Assembly (NCBI GenBank): GCA_001769655.1
Contig: MEPC01000001.1
Coordinates: 59,311 to 123,310 of the forward strand
Direction: 5' to 3'
Source: Bacteroidetes bacterium RIFCSPLOWO2_12_FULL_37_12
Lineage (GTDB): Bacteria > Bacteroidota > Bacteroidia > 2-12-FULL-37-12
Length of the DNA stretch: 64,000 nucleotides
Both the position numbers and the translations under genes were made by a program. Each line of letters starts with the position of its first letter. Position 1 is the stretch's first letter. The notes beneath the pieces are model-generated. The model searched no databases and was not told the origin of the DNA. It saw only the letters and a list, made by a program, of their open reading frames with translations. Shown here piece after piece: positions 21,494-32,145 of this stretch.

Positions 21494-23251
21494 TTAATAA
21501 TCCAAGTCCAAGCCCAATTGTGCCTGAAGAGTTAAAAGCGCTGGATTTTTTGATGCCAAAAATTCAAATTTTTCACGGGAGGTATAGGGACGTGTTTTCT
21601 CTTTTTTCACTTCTTTAATTTTCGAGGTAACATTCAAATCCGGTTTTTCAAATTTATTCCTCATAAAAGTAACCAGATCTGATTTTATTTTTTTAAACCG
21701 GTCTTCCTGCATGGGATTTTCCAGCAGAACCACAACCTGATTATTCTCCCAAACCGCCTCGCAAGTGTTTATCATGGTGGCATCCAACTTCATTCCCTGA
21801 TTTGTTAATTCATAAGCAAACGCTTTCCAGAAACCGGAAAGTTTAGTTTCTATAGCTAAAAAATCAATTTCATCCTTAGACAAAAGGTTGGTTTCAACGT
21901 TACCGGAAGGTGCAGGTTGGTTTTGTTTCCGCAATGCCTCTTTCACAGAGTCAAGATTTTTCCACGAAACAGTTGGAGTAGAAACTGAAGATTCCCCTTT
22001 TGGTTTTTCAACGGTTAAAATGTGATGGTTCGTTTTCTGTGGCTCAGGAATCAACGGCTCAGCGTTTTTTTTTTCAGCTAAAATAGCTGTGCTGGAAATT
22101 TCATGCTCATTGTTTTTTAAAACATTGTTCGGAATATCTTTTTGAGAAAGAGTGACAGCCATGCGTATATGAGCCATTTTTAAAAGCGCCAGTTCTACAT
22201 GTAGCCGTTGGTTTCTGCTTAATTTATAATTAAAATCGCATTGATCTGTAATGGAAAGAGCCGTTAATAAAAATCCTGAATCCATTTCTTTGGCTTGTTT
22301 TAAATACTTGTCTTTCACCTGGTCGCTCAATGGAAATAATGTGAGGGTTTTAGGGTCTTTACAAACCAAAAGATTTCTCAAGTGCTCGCCCAAGCCACTG
22401 ATAAAATGACCTCCATCAAAACCATGTTTTAAAATTTCATCAAACGCAATCAAAATTTCAGGAAAATCTTCATTCCAAATCGCCTGAGTAATTCTGAAAT
22501 AATAATCATAATCAAGTATGTTGAGATTTTCGGTAACCGATTTATAAGTGATTTTTTTTCCTGTGAAAGCATTTATCTGGTCAAAAATAGAAAGTGCATC
22601 TCTCAGGGAGCCATCCGATTTTTGTGCGATAAGAAACAACCCTTCCGGTTCTGCCTCTACCGTTTCATTTTGTGCAATGGATGCAAGCCGGGTGGATATG
22701 TCCGCCGGATTTATCCGGTTAAAATCAAAAATCTGACAGCGGGAAAGTATGGTAGGAATAATTTTATGTTTTTCGGTGGTTGCCAGAATAAAAATTGCAT
22801 AAGAGGGCGGTTCTTCCAGTGTTTTAAGAAAAGCGTTAAATGCCGCTTGTGAAAGCATGTGAACCTCGTCAATGATATATATTTTATACCTGGCTCCCTG
22901 CGGTAGAAATCTAACCTGGTCCACCAGATTCCGGATATCTTCCACTGAATTATGAGATGCGGCATCCAGTTCGTGTATGTTAAAGGACTGTGATTGTTGG
23001 AAGCTGAGACAACTTTCGCATTGGTTGCATGCTTCTGTATCCTTGGTTATTTGGGTGCAATTAATGGTTTTAGCAAGAATTCTTGCACAGGTAGTTTTTC
23101 CCACTCCACGGGGACCGCAGAACAAAAATGCGTGGGCTAATTTTTTTTCTTTAATTGCATTTTTAAGGGTCTGGGTGATGTGACTTTGACCGACCACTGT
23201 TTCAAAGTTTAATGGGCGGTATTTGCGGGCTGATACGAGGTAGGGTTGCAT
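21494..23251 (-). CDS. dnaX: DNA polymerase III subunit gamma/tau
   Basis: KYRPLNFETVVGQSHITQTLKNAI; FCGPRGVGKTTCARILAK; IDEVHMLSQAAFNAFLKTLEEPP. Confidence 0.95.
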   Translation of the reverse strand: MQPYLVSARKYRPLNFETVVGQSHITQTLKNAIKEKKLAHAFLFCGPRGVGKTTCARILAKTINCTQITKDTEACNQCESCLSFQQSQSFNIHELDAASHNSVEDIRNLVDQVRFLPQGARYKIYIIDEVHMLSQAAFNAFLKTLEEPPSYAIFILATTEKHKIIPTILSRCQIFDFNRINPADISTRLASIAQNETVEAEPEGLFLIAQKSDGSLRDALSIFDQINAFTGKKITYKSVTENLNILDYDYYFRITQAIWNEDFPEILIAFDEILKHGFDGGHFISGLGEHLRNLLVCKDPKTLTLFPLSDQVKDKYLKQAKEMDSGFLLTALSITDQCDFNYKLSRNQRLHVELALLKMAHIRMAVTLSQKDIPNNVLKNNEHEISSTAILAEKKNAEPLIPEPQKTNHHILTVEKPKGESSVSTPTVSWKNLDSVKEALRKQNQPAPSGNVETNLLSKDEIDFLAIETKLSGFWKAFAYELTNQGMKLDATMINTCEAVWENNQVVVLLENPMQEDRFKKIKSDLVTFMRNKFEKPDLNVTSKIKEVKKEKTRPYTSREKFEFLASKNPALLTLQAQLGLDLDY

Positions 23252-23313
23252 GGGGGTAAAGATATGGAAAAACAGTATCTTCGCAAAACAAAAAAATATA
23301 AACTTTTTATTTC

Positions 23314-24567
23314 ATGCCAAAATCATTGCTTATTACTAATATAAAAATTTTAACCGGCATAGATGAAACGGGCAGGAGAAAAGTGAGCGGTGCTGAAATG
23401 AAAATCCTGCAAAGCATTGAAAATGCATTTCTGCATATACACGAGGGCAAAATTTTTTCTTACGGTAAGATGGAAGAATGTCCGTCGTTGGAGTGTGACA
23501 CTTATGATGCGAGCGGAAGGTTTGTAATGCCCTGCTGGGTTGATTCACACACCCATCTTGTTTATGCAGAAAGCCGGGAGAAAGAATTTGTTGACAGAAT
23601 AAATGGATTATCTTATGTACAGATAGCAGAGCGAGGGGGTGGGATTTTAAATTCCGCCAAACGGTTACAGCAAACTTCCGAAGATGAACTTTTTCAGACA
23701 GCGCTGATACGCTTAAAAGAAATTGTCGCGGGTGGAACCGGCGATTTGGAAATTAAAAGCGGTTATGGACTTACGGTGAATGATGAACTCAAAATGCTGA
23801 GAGTTATAAAAAGATTGCAGGATGAAAATATAATTCCCATTAAGTCAACTTTCCTCGGAGCGCATGCCATTCCAAAAGAATATAGTGACAGAAAAAAATA
23901 CGTTGATTTACTAATTTATGAAATGCTTCCCAAAATAGCCGAAGAAAAATTAGCCGTATTCATAGATGTGTTTTGCGACAAGGGATTTTTTACCGTAGAA
24001 GAAACAGAACGGATTCTCATGGCGGGAAAAGAATACGGTTTAATTCCAAAAATACATGCCAATGAATTGGATTTTTCAGGTGGGATTCAGGTGGGAATAA
24101 AATGCAATGCGCTTTCTGTTGACCATCTGGAATTTACAGGTGAAGAAGAGATAAATCTTTTGAAAAATTCTGAGACCATGCCAACCTTATTGCCTTCCAC
24201 CGCTTTTTTCCTTGGATTAAAATACCCGCCTGCCCGTAAAATGATAGATGCGGGATTGCCGGTGGCACTGGCATCGGATTATAATCCCGGTTCTTCTCCG
24301 TCTGGAAATATGTGTCTCGTACTGTCACTCGCTTGTATCAAAATGAAAATGTTGCCTGAAGAAGCGATTAATGCCGCAACCTTAAACGGCGCTTATGCTT
24401 TAGGAATGGAGAAAACTCACGGAAGTATTTCTAAAGGCAAAATGGGTTCTGTCATCATCACAAAAAAAATACCTTCCCTTGCGTTTTTGCCTTATTCGTT
24501 TGGAAATTCTTTGGTGGAAGAAGTGATTGTTGAGGGGGGAAAGATGAGAAACAGGAAAGACACATAG
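23314..24567 (+). CDS. hutI: Imidazolonepropionase
   Basis: MPCWVDSHTHLVYAESREKEFVDRINGLSYVQIAERGGGILNSAKRLQ; LASDYNPGSSPSGNMCLVLSLACIKMKMLPEEAINAATLNGAYAL. Confidence 0.93.
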   Translation: MPKSLLITNIKILTGIDETGRRKVSGAEMKILQSIENAFLHIHEGKIFSYGKMEECPSLECDTYDASGRFVMPCWVDSHTHLVYAESREKEFVDRINGLSYVQIAERGGGILNSAKRLQQTSEDELFQTALIRLKEIVAGGTGDLEIKSGYGLTVNDELKMLRVIKRLQDENIIPIKSTFLGAHAIPKEYSDRKKYVDLLIYEMLPKIAEEKLAVFIDVFCDKGFFTVEETERILMAGKEYGLIPKIHANELDFSGGIQVGIKCNALSVDHLEFTGEEEINLLKNSETMPTLLPSTAFFLGLKYPPARKMIDAGLPVALASDYNPGSSPSGNMCLVLSLACIKMKMLPEEAINAATLNGAYALGMEKTHGSISKGKMGSVIITKKIPSLAFLPYSFGNSLVEEVIVEGGKMRNRKDT

Positions 24568-24575
24568 ATCTTTCC

Positions 24576-25829
24576 CTACTTCGCTCTGATTGCATCTACC
24601 GGATTTAATGCCGCGGCAAACATGGCTGGTAAAATTCCGGCTATCATGCCTATGGTTCCTGAAATGCCAAATGCTAATAAAAAATTTTTGGCTGTAAGAT
24701 GAATTGTAAAAGAGTCCCCTATCCAATAATTTAAACCCATAGTGCCGGCTATGACAATAAATATTCCTAAAAGTCCACCCAATAAACTCAATAATACCGA
24801 TTCAAATAAAAATTCGGCAAGAATGAAAGAATTTTTTGCCCCCAAAGATTTTTTAATTCCAATGATATGGGTTCGCTCTTTTACCGAAACAAACATGATA
24901 TTGGCAATTCCAAATCCTCCCACCAGCATGCTGAATCCTCCTATCACCCACCCTACTGTTCCCATCACTTTAAATACTGTATCCATGGCTTTTAACAACA
25001 TTTCAATTCTATTAACCGAAAAATTATCCTCTTGTCCGGGCTTTAACCGGCGAACACTTCGCATAACACCCTTTGCCTCTGCCTCCAATGCATCAATATC
25101 TTCTTCCGGTTTGCATTTTATGGAAATAAATGAATTAAAACCCCTTGATTTAGTAGAAACATATTGGGTTAAAACAGTAAAGGGGATGAACAAAGCAAAA
25201 TCAGTGCTTTCGCCAATGAGTGAATTTCCCTGCTTTTTTAAAACACCAATCACAAGAAATGGAATTCCTTTTATTTTTACGGTTTTACCGGTAGGGTCAA
25301 CTTCATTAAATAATTCTTTTGATATATCGTAACCGAGAATGACTACTTTTTTCTTACCTTCAATTTCATTTTCAAGAAAATACCTGCCAAATTCAAAATT
25401 AAAATAAATGGTTTTATCGAATTCATGCGTGATTCCCTGTATGACAATATTTTCCAAACTATTATCAAAGTAAGTGATATTGGCATTCCGCATGGTACCT
25501 GAAATGGCAACTCCTTCCGCATTAGTCAACCGCTTTTTTAATGCTTTGAACTCGTTGTAATTGGTTACCGGTCTGCGATAGTATTTCCACCATGGGTAAT
25601 CGTCTTCAAAGGAAATAGGCCACTTTTGAACAAACAGAACTTTCTCACCCACTACTTTAAAACTGCTTCGCACATTAATCTCCATGGAGTCCACCAAACT
25701 CAAAACCGTAATAATGACGAATATCCCGATAGTGACACCCAACAATGACAGGAGTGTGCGAAGCGGATTTGAGCGCAATGCCTGATAGGCAAAACGGATA
25801 CTTTCGTGAAACCAGAAAAAGCTCAGCAT
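24576..25829 (-). CDS. ABC transporter permease (MacB/FtsX type)
   Basis: SNPLRTLLSLLGVTIGIFVIITVLSLVDSME; GGFGIANIMFVSVKERTHIIGIKKSLGAKNSFILAEFLFESVLLSLLGG. Confidence 0.9.
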   Translation of the reverse strand: MLSFFWFHESIRFAYQALRSNPLRTLLSLLGVTIGIFVIITVLSLVDSMEINVRSSFKVVGEKVLFVQKWPISFEDDYPWWKYYRRPVTNYNEFKALKKRLTNAEGVAISGTMRNANITYFDNSLENIVIQGITHEFDKTIYFNFEFGRYFLENEIEGKKKVVILGYDISKELFNEVDPTGKTVKIKGIPFLVIGVLKKQGNSLIGESTDFALFIPFTVLTQYVSTKSRGFNSFISIKCKPEEDIDALEAEAKGVMRSVRRLKPGQEDNFSVNRIEMLLKAMDTVFKVMGTVGWVIGGFSMLVGGFGIANIMFVSVKERTHIIGIKKSLGAKNSFILAEFLFESVLLSLLGGLLGIFIVIAGTMGLNYWIGDSFTIHLTAKNFLLAFGISGTIGMIAGILPAMFAAALNPVDAIRAK

Positions 25830-25933
25830 AAATAAAAATTCAAAATTGCTTATAAATCATTGCAAAAACAAGTTTCTGATAGTATATTTGCAGGTTTTAA
25901 CATTGATTTCTTTTCCATTCTAAATCCAACATC

Positions 25934-26980
25934 ATGAAATTATCCGCTTTTCGCTTTCATATACCCGACGATTTACTATCGAGATACCCTGCCAAACACC
26001 GGGATGAATCGAGGTTGATGGTTTTGCATAGAAAAACTAAAAAGATTGAACACAGGATTTTTAAAAACGTAGTGGAATATTTCTCCGAAGGAGATGTCAT
26101 GATTATTAATGATACCAGAGTGTTTCCTGCACGTCTTTATGGAAATAAAGAAAAAACCGGAGCTAGGATTGAAGTTTTCCTACTTAGAGAATTAAGTAAA
26201 GAACAAAAATTATGGGATGTATTGGTGGATCCGGCAAGAAAAATCCGCGTTGGTAACAAACTTTTCTTTGGTAACAGCAATTTGGTTGCTGAAATAGTTG
26301 ATAACACGACTTCCCGTGGGAGAACCATTCGTTTTTTATACGATGGAACGCCTGAAGAACTGAACCACGCCATTGAATCATTGGGACAGACCCCTTTGCC
26401 AAAATACATGAAACGCGAACCCGATGCCAATGACAAGGAAAGATATCAGACTATTTATGCGAAAAACACAGGAGCCGTAGCGGCTCCCACTGCAGGACTT
26501 CATTTTACCCGCGAAGTCATGAAACGACTTGAAATAAAAGGGGTTCATTTTACACCTATCACTCTTCATATTGGGTTGGGAACATTCCGTAAAGTAGAAG
26601 TGGAAGACCTTACAAAACATAAAATGGATTCTGAAAGTTTTGAGGTGAAGCAATCTGCCTGTGATGTAGTTAACCAGGCATTGGACGATAAAAAAAGAAT
26701 TTGCATGGTGGGTACTTCCAGCATGAGGGCGGCTGAGACGGCTGTCGGCGCAAATAGGAGATTAAAACCCTTGTCAGGTTGGACGGAGAAATTTATTTTT
26801 CCACCTTATGATTTTGCCATTTCAAGCGCCATGATTACAAATTTTCATTTGCCGGAATCCACGTTATTGATGATGGCATCCGCTTTTGGTGGTTTTGAGT
26901 TTGTTAAGGAAGCATACGAGGTGGCTGTTAAAGAAAAATATAAGTTCTTTACGTATGGTGATTGTATGTTGATATTATAA
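25934..26980 (+). CDS. queA: S-adenosylmethionine:tRNA ribosyltransferase-isomerase
   Basis: [59 protein letters not shown]. Confidence 0.95.
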   Translation: MKLSAFRFHIPDDLLSRYPAKHRDESRLMVLHRKTKKIEHRIFKNVVEYFSEGDVMIINDTRVFPARLYGNKEKTGARIEVFLLRELSKEQKLWDVLVDPARKIRVGNKLFFGNSNLVAEIVDNTTSRGRTIRFLYDGTPEELNHAIESLGQTPLPKYMKREPDANDKERYQTIYAKNTGAVAAPTAGLHFTREVMKRLEIKGVHFTPITLHIGLGTFRKVEVEDLTKHKMDSESFEVKQSACDVVNQALDDKKRICMVGTSSMRAAETAVGANRRLKPLSGWTEKFIFPPYDFAISSAMITNFHLPESTLLMMASAFGGFEFVKEAYEVAVKEKYKFFTYGDCMLIL

Positions 26981-27018
26981 TGTTGGATGTTGGATGTTTG
27001 GATGTTTGTGTATGAAAT

Positions 27019-27720
27019 ATGAAAAAATTTGCTATTATAGCCGCTGGGGGAATTGGAAAGCGAATGGGAGGTAAGATACCTAAACAATTTCTACTGCTTT
27101 GTGGTTTACCGGTTTTGATGCATACAATTACTGCTTTTCACCGGGCTTCGTCTGAAATTTCAATTATTCTTGCACTACCCCGCAAACATATTAAAAGATG
27201 GAACCAGTTATGCAGAAAATATCGTTTTACCATCCCATGTAAAATAGTAGCAGGTGGTGACACAAGAACACAAACTATTTTCAACTGCCTTAAAATTCTC
27301 CCCAATAAAGGATTGGTTGCCATACATGATGGAGTCCGTCCGTTAATACATTCTGAGATAATTTTAAAATCTTACCGTCTTGCTGGAAAAAAAGGTTCAG
27401 CAGTAGTTGCAGTGCCACTGAAAGATTCTATCAGAAAAATTTCAAAAACCGGTAAATCAAATTCGGTAAACAGAGAAAGTTATGGAATGGTGCAAACTCC
27501 TCAGACGTTCAGGATAGATTGGCTTAAAGAAGCATATCAATCTGTGAAGAAGGGATTAAAATCGGGCTTCACGGATGATGCCTCTGTTTTCGAAAAAGCG
27601 GGGTTTCCTGTTTTTCTACTAAAAGGTGATTATAACAATTTGAAGATTACCACCAATGAAGATTTGGCGATAGCGGAATGGTTGACGAAAAGATTTGGGG
27701 GAAGAAGAAAAATTAGTTGA
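27019..27720 (+). CDS. ispD: 2-C-methyl-D-erythritol 4-phosphate cytidylyltransferase
   Basis: IIAAGGIGKRMGGKIPKQFLLLCGLPVLMHTI; VAIHDGVRPLI; TPQTFR; FTDDASVFEKAG. Confidence 0.93.
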   Translation: MKKFAIIAAGGIGKRMGGKIPKQFLLLCGLPVLMHTITAFHRASSEISIILALPRKHIKRWNQLCRKYRFTIPCKIVAGGDTRTQTIFNCLKILPNKGLVAIHDGVRPLIHSEIILKSYRLAGKKGSAVVAVPLKDSIRKISKTGKSNSVNRESYGMVQTPQTFRIDWLKEAYQSVKKGLKSGFTDDASVFEKAGFPVFLLKGDYNNLKITTNEDLAIAEWLTKRFGGRRKIS

Positions 27721-27788
27721 ATGTTTATCTTGTTAATGAGGAAATCAAAATTTTCATGTAAATTTGTATTATTAAACAAGTACTTAAT

Positions 27789-28706
27789 ATGATTAAAGAA
27801 AAATATATAAACCCATTTACGGATTATGGTTTTAAACGTCTCTTTGGAGAAGAGTTTAGTAAAGAATTATTATTGGATTTTTTAAACGAACTTCTTCATG
27901 ATGAACAAGGTCAAATTAAAAGTTTAACGTATCTTCCTGCGTCTAAGCTTGGTTCTGCAGAAACCGAACGTAAAGCAATTTTTGATTTGTATTGTGAAAA
28001 TGAAAAAGGAGAGAAGTTTATAGTAGAAATGCAAAAGACAAAACAAAAATTTTTCAAAGACAGGGCATTGTATTATTCTACATTTCCAATACGGGAACAG
28101 GCAATAAAAACAACATGGGATTTTGAATTAAATGCTGTTTATACAGTAGCTATATTAGATTTTGAATTTGATGAAGATAAAGACCAACCAACTAAGTACA
28201 GATACAACGTAAAATTGTCAGATATTGAAACCCATAAAATATTTTATAACAAATTAACTTTTGTGTATCTTGAAATGCCTAAATTCAACAAAACCATTGA
28301 TGAATTGGAAACCCGATTTGACAAATGGCTTTATATTATAAAAAACTTAGAAAATTTGGAAAGAATTCCGGATAAATTAAGAGAGAAAATATTTGAAAAA
28401 CTTTTTGAAATAGCTGAAGTAGCAAAATTCTCTCAAAAACAATTACAGGAATATGAAAATAGTTTAAAATACTATCGCGATTTAAAAAATTCTCTTGATA
28501 CTAAATTTGAAGAAGGTATAAAAGAAGGTATAAAAGAAGGTATAAAAGAAGGAATAAAAGAAGGAATAAAAGAAGGAATAAAAGAAGAAAAGATTAAAAC
28601 TATTATCAATGGTTTAAAAGAGGGTATATCTGAAAACATTTTATCAAAACTTACTGGCTTGACTATTTCCAAGATTAATGAATTACGTAAAAATTACTCA
28701 CTCTGA
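27789..28706 (+). CDS. Rpn / PD-(D/E)XK nuclease family transposase-like protein
   Basis: INPFTDYGFKRLFGEEFSKELLLDFLNELL...AIFDLYCENEKGEKFIVEMQK is the standard start of this family; EGIK repeats at C-terminus. Confidence 0.85.
   Translation: MIKEKYINPFTDYGFKRLFGEEFSKELLLDFLNELLHDEQGQIKSLTYLPASKLGSAETERKAIFDLYCENEKGEKFIVEMQKTKQKFFKDRALYYSTFPIREQAIKTTWDFELNAVYTVAILDFEFDEDKDQPTKYRYNVKLSDIETHKIFYNKLTFVYLEMPKFNKTIDELETRFDKWLYIIKNLENLERIPDKLREKIFEKLFEIAEVAKFSQKQLQEYENSLKYYRDLKNSLDTKFEEGIKEGIKEGIKEGIKEGIKEGIKEEKIKTIINGLKEGISENILSKLTGLTISKINELRKNYSL
28512..28583 (+). repeat. 12-bp in-frame tandem repeat x6 (GAAGG[T/A]ATAAAA = EGIK)
   Basis: Six units read directly at 28512, 28524, 28536, 28548, 28560 and 28572; units 1-3 carry T and units 4-6 carry A at position 6. 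Confidence 0.95.
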
Positions 28707-28735
28707 ATAGGCACTTCTTATTAACTACTATTTAT

Positions 28736-29143
28736 TTATTTCCGTGCTTTATTCCTCAACACTACCCACGCTCCCAAATACGCACACGGAAGAAAAATCA
28801 ACGTACCTGCAACCCAGAACCAAATGGGATGAGAAATCATACTCATGTTTGCAATGCCGCTAACCAATAGGAACCCTCCTACCATCATGGACCCTTTGTA
28901 GGTTTTTTCTTTCATTAACAATGCGGTTACTATACCACCGGCAAAACTCCCGAACCCCCATCCGAATAAAACAAATAGCATGGCGCTAATGGGCATCGTT
29001 CTCAAATAAATATCAAGGTCTTCCTGGTTTTTTAAGTCCAACCATTCGGGAACCGGATAAATTTTATGGCTTACATATTCAACCAGCATAATCGTCAGCA
29101 TGCCGCAGAGAAGACCGAGAAAAACGGAGAGATAATTTTTCAT
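28736..29143 (-). CDS. Conserved small integral membrane protein
   Basis: 135 aa ORF with four predicted TM stretches. Confidence 0.65.
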   Translation of the reverse strand: MKNYLSVFLGLLCGMLTIMLVEYVSHKIYPVPEWLDLKNQEDLDIYLRTMPISAMLFVLFGWGFGSFAGGIVTALLMKEKTYKGSMMVGGFLLVSGIANMSMISHPIWFWVAGTLIFLPCAYLGAWVVLRNKARK

Positions 29144-29282
29144 TGAGTTTTTTTAATTTAAATAATAATACGAAGATACTTAATATTTTCCATCCCAGAA
29201 CCAATTTCAACATTGCAACAAAATTAATTTATACCTATCCATTTCAGGTTAGTTGGAAAATTTGTACTTTTGTATAAAAAAA

Positions 29283-31115
29283 ATGGAAAAAGGAACCCTA
29301 TCCGTAAAATCAGAAAACATCTTTCCGGTCATCCGGAAATGGCTGTACTCCGACACAGAGATATTTCTTAGAGAACTTGTTTCTAATGCCGTGGACGCCA
29401 CCACCAAACTCAACATGCTCTCCGGTAAAGGAGAATTTACCGGTGACACCAAGGACTTGAAAATAAATGTCTTATTGGATGAGAAAAATAAAACGATTTC
29501 CATTTCAGACAAAGGCGTAGGAATGTGTCTTGATGAAATGGATAAATACATCAATCAGATTGCTTTCTCCAGTGCAGAGGAATTTTTGAAAAAATATACC
29601 GGCAAAGAGGAAAGCAGTAACATCATTGGTCACTTCGGGTTGGGATTTTATTCCTCCTTTATGGTTTCAGATAAAGTGGAAGTGAAATCATTATCCTGGC
29701 AAAAAGATGCAAAACCCGTTTACTGGACCTGTGAAGGGAACACCGACTTCGAAATGGGTGAAGGAGATAAGAAAGAAAGAGGCACAGAAGTGATTCTCCA
29801 TATCAACAAGGAATCGGAAGAATTTCTATCACCTTTTCGCATAAGGGAAATGCTTGATAAATACTGCAAGTTTCTTCCGGTAGAAATTGAATTTGAAAAT
29901 AAAATAATTAATACCACCAAACCTGCCTGGACCAAAACGCCGCTTGATTTAAAAGAAGAGGATTATCTGGAATTGCACAAACAATTATACCCTATGGCAG
30001 AGAAACCCTTATTCTGGATTCATCTGAATGTGGACTATCCTTTCCGTCTCACGGGCATTCTCTACTTTCCTCACATAAAACCGGAACTCGAAATTCAGCG
30101 GAACAAAATACAGCTCTATTGCAATCAGGTATTTGTTACTGACTCTGTGCAGGATGTGGTTCCTGATTTTCTGATGTTACTGCAAGGAGTCATTGACTCA
30201 CCTGATATTCCACTTAACGTGTCAAGAAGTTTTTTACAAAACGACCCGCAGGTAAAAAAAATTAATTCACACATAACCAAGAAAGTGGCGGAGAAGCTGG
30301 AAGAAATGTTTAAAAAAGAACGCAAGGACTTTGAAAACAAGTGGGATGACATTTCTGTTTTTGTGCGTTTTGGAATGGTCTCCAACGATAAATTCCGTGA
30401 GAAAGCCATGGAGTTTTCTCTTGTTAAAAATATTGACAAACAATTTTTTACTTTCCCGGAATATCGCGAGAAAATAAAACTCCTTCAAACCGATAAAAAC
30501 AAAACACTCACTATTTTATATTGCACGGATCCTGAAACACAGGATGTTTATATTAAACAAGTCAAAAAACGTGAATACGATGTGTTGGTGTTCAATAATC
30601 TTCTGGACTCGCACTTTATTAATTTTATGGAAGGCAAGGAAGAAAAATTGCGATTTCAGAGAGTTGATGCCGATTCAGTGGATAAACTCATTGACAAAGG
30701 CACCGAATCTATACGTTTGCTTTCGGAACCGGAAGAAAAAAATTTATTAGAACTTGTGAAAGAATGTCTGACTAAAGAGAAAGGTCCTTTAGCCCAGGAG
30801 AAAGAACCGGAAATAAATATTTCTCCTGCTGGTTCTCAGGATCCTGCCGTTTCAATTATTTTTCCGGAATTTATGAGACGATTTCAGGATATGTCCATGT
30901 TGAGCGGTATGAAAAAGAACGGTAATTTACCTGAGGCATTTTCTGTGACAATCAATTCCAATAACCCTGTATTTTCAAAAATCCTGAAAATGCTGGACCC
31001 TGAAAAGAAGAAAAAATCCATCCTCCATTTATACGATCTGGCATTGCTGGCACAAAACCGTTTGAAGGGCGACAGATTATCGCAATTCATTCAGGATGCG
31101 GAGGGGAGGGTGTGA
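29283..31115 (+). CDS. htpG: Molecular chaperone HtpG (Hsp90)
   Basis: EIFLRELVSNAVDATTKL; ISDKGVGMCLDEMDKYINQIAFSSAEEFLKKY; IIGHFGLGFYSSFMVSDKVEV; start at 29283 (MEKGTLSVKSENIFPV). Confidence 0.95.
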   Translation: MEKGTLSVKSENIFPVIRKWLYSDTEIFLRELVSNAVDATTKLNMLSGKGEFTGDTKDLKINVLLDEKNKTISISDKGVGMCLDEMDKYINQIAFSSAEEFLKKYTGKEESSNIIGHFGLGFYSSFMVSDKVEVKSLSWQKDAKPVYWTCEGNTDFEMGEGDKKERGTEVILHINKESEEFLSPFRIREMLDKYCKFLPVEIEFENKIINTTKPAWTKTPLDLKEEDYLELHKQLYPMAEKPLFWIHLNVDYPFRLTGILYFPHIKPELEIQRNKIQLYCNQVFVTDSVQDVVPDFLMLLQGVIDSPDIPLNVSRSFLQNDPQVKKINSHITKKVAEKLEEMFKKERKDFENKWDDISVFVRFGMVSNDKFREKAMEFSLVKNIDKQFFTFPEYREKIKLLQTDKNKTLTILYCTDPETQDVYIKQVKKREYDVLVFNNLLDSHFINFMEGKEEKLRFQRVDADSVDKLIDKGTESIRLLSEPEEKNLLELVKECLTKEKGPLAQEKEPEINISPAGSQDPAVSIIFPEFMRRFQDMSMLSGMKKNGNLPEAFSVTINSNNPVFSKILKMLDPEKKKKSILHLYDLALLAQNRLKGDRLSQFIQDAEGRV

Positions 31116-31309
31116 GAAATTGCTTCATTATGTTCCAAAAAATAATGAATAACATAAAACACTTAACTCTTAATTACTAAGTGGGTTCCCTATCCAAATT
31201 TTTGTAATTATTCATTGTAAGGTGTTCATACTTATACATTTTTCATTTCTTGTTTAGTGTTATATGTTTTTTACTAAACCTGAATTGTATTATATGCAAA
31301 TTACACTAA

Positions 31310-32095
31310 ATGAAAGTTCTCCCTCTGCCGGAAGGCAACTATACAGTTGATAAATCCAAAAAAGCAATCCCGTATCAGCCGGGCATTGATTCCATGAAGG
31401 ACCGCCCGGGTTCCGTATATGTTTCGGTTCAACCCTTTCTTGTAATCAAAGAAAATTATAAAATTTTATTGGATACCGGTTTCGGAAAGTCAACTGATAA
31501 TGAGTTGGCGATTGTAAGTAACTTAAAAAAAAACGGTATAAAACGGGAAGAAATTACTCACGTTTTTTTAAGCCATCTTCATAAAGACCATTGCGGAGGA
31601 ATTTTTATGGAAATAGAAAAATCATACAAACTGTCATTTCCTAATGCCATTCATGTTGTGAATCGTAACGAATTTGAGTTGGCTCTTTCGGATAGAAAAA
31701 ATTATCCGGAACCGGAGATTTTTGAAGAATTGCAACGGAGCGGGATGCTTGAATTTACTGAAGGAAACGGAACCATTCTGCCCGGAGTTGACTTTGAAAT
31801 GTCCGGGGGTCATACACCTTATCATCAGGTTTTCTATTTACGTGATTCTGCGAATACGTTCTTTTTCGGAGGGGATGTGGTTCCGGTGGTTAATCAATTA
31901 TTACATTTATTTACAGCCAACTATGACTCCGACGGTGTCACCAGCAGGGAGTTGCGCAAGAAATATGCGCAAAAGGGTGCAGAAGAGAATTGGACTTTTT
32001 TGTTTTATCACTCACAAACACCTGCGATAGCGAATTTGGGGACGTACAATGGGGCTTATAGAGTAAAGACAATATCAAATTCGGATAATATGTAA
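31310..32095 (+). CDS. MBL-fold metallo-hydrolase
   Basis: VFLSHLHKDHCGGI (HxHxDH), FEMSGGHTPYHQVF, FFFGGDVVPV. Confidence 0.85.
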   Translation: MKVLPLPEGNYTVDKSKKAIPYQPGIDSMKDRPGSVYVSVQPFLVIKENYKILLDTGFGKSTDNELAIVSNLKKNGIKREEITHVFLSHLHKDHCGGIFMEIEKSYKLSFPNAIHVVNRNEFELALSDRKNYPEPEIFEELQRSGMLEFTEGNGTILPGVDFEMSGGHTPYHQVFYLRDSANTFFFGGDVVPVVNQLLHLFTANYDSDGVTSRELRKKYAQKGAEENWTFLFYHSQTPAIANLGTYNGAYRVKTISNSDNM

Positions 32096-32145
32096 TTTTG
32101 CAATGTCAAAACCACAAATAATTTTTTCCAAAAATTTTCTATCAC

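Noticed and set aside
24742-25332. 196-aa plus-strand ORF
   Set aside because: Entirely antisense to the well-supported MacB-like permease gene; composition reflects the opposite strand.
28512-28583. Possible CRISPR array
   Set aside because: 12-bp units without spacers, in frame in a CDS; no cas genes in the window.
28472-28672. ORF with (FIPS)n repeats on the minus strand
   Set aside because: Antisense of the EGIK tandem repeat in the Rpn-family gene.
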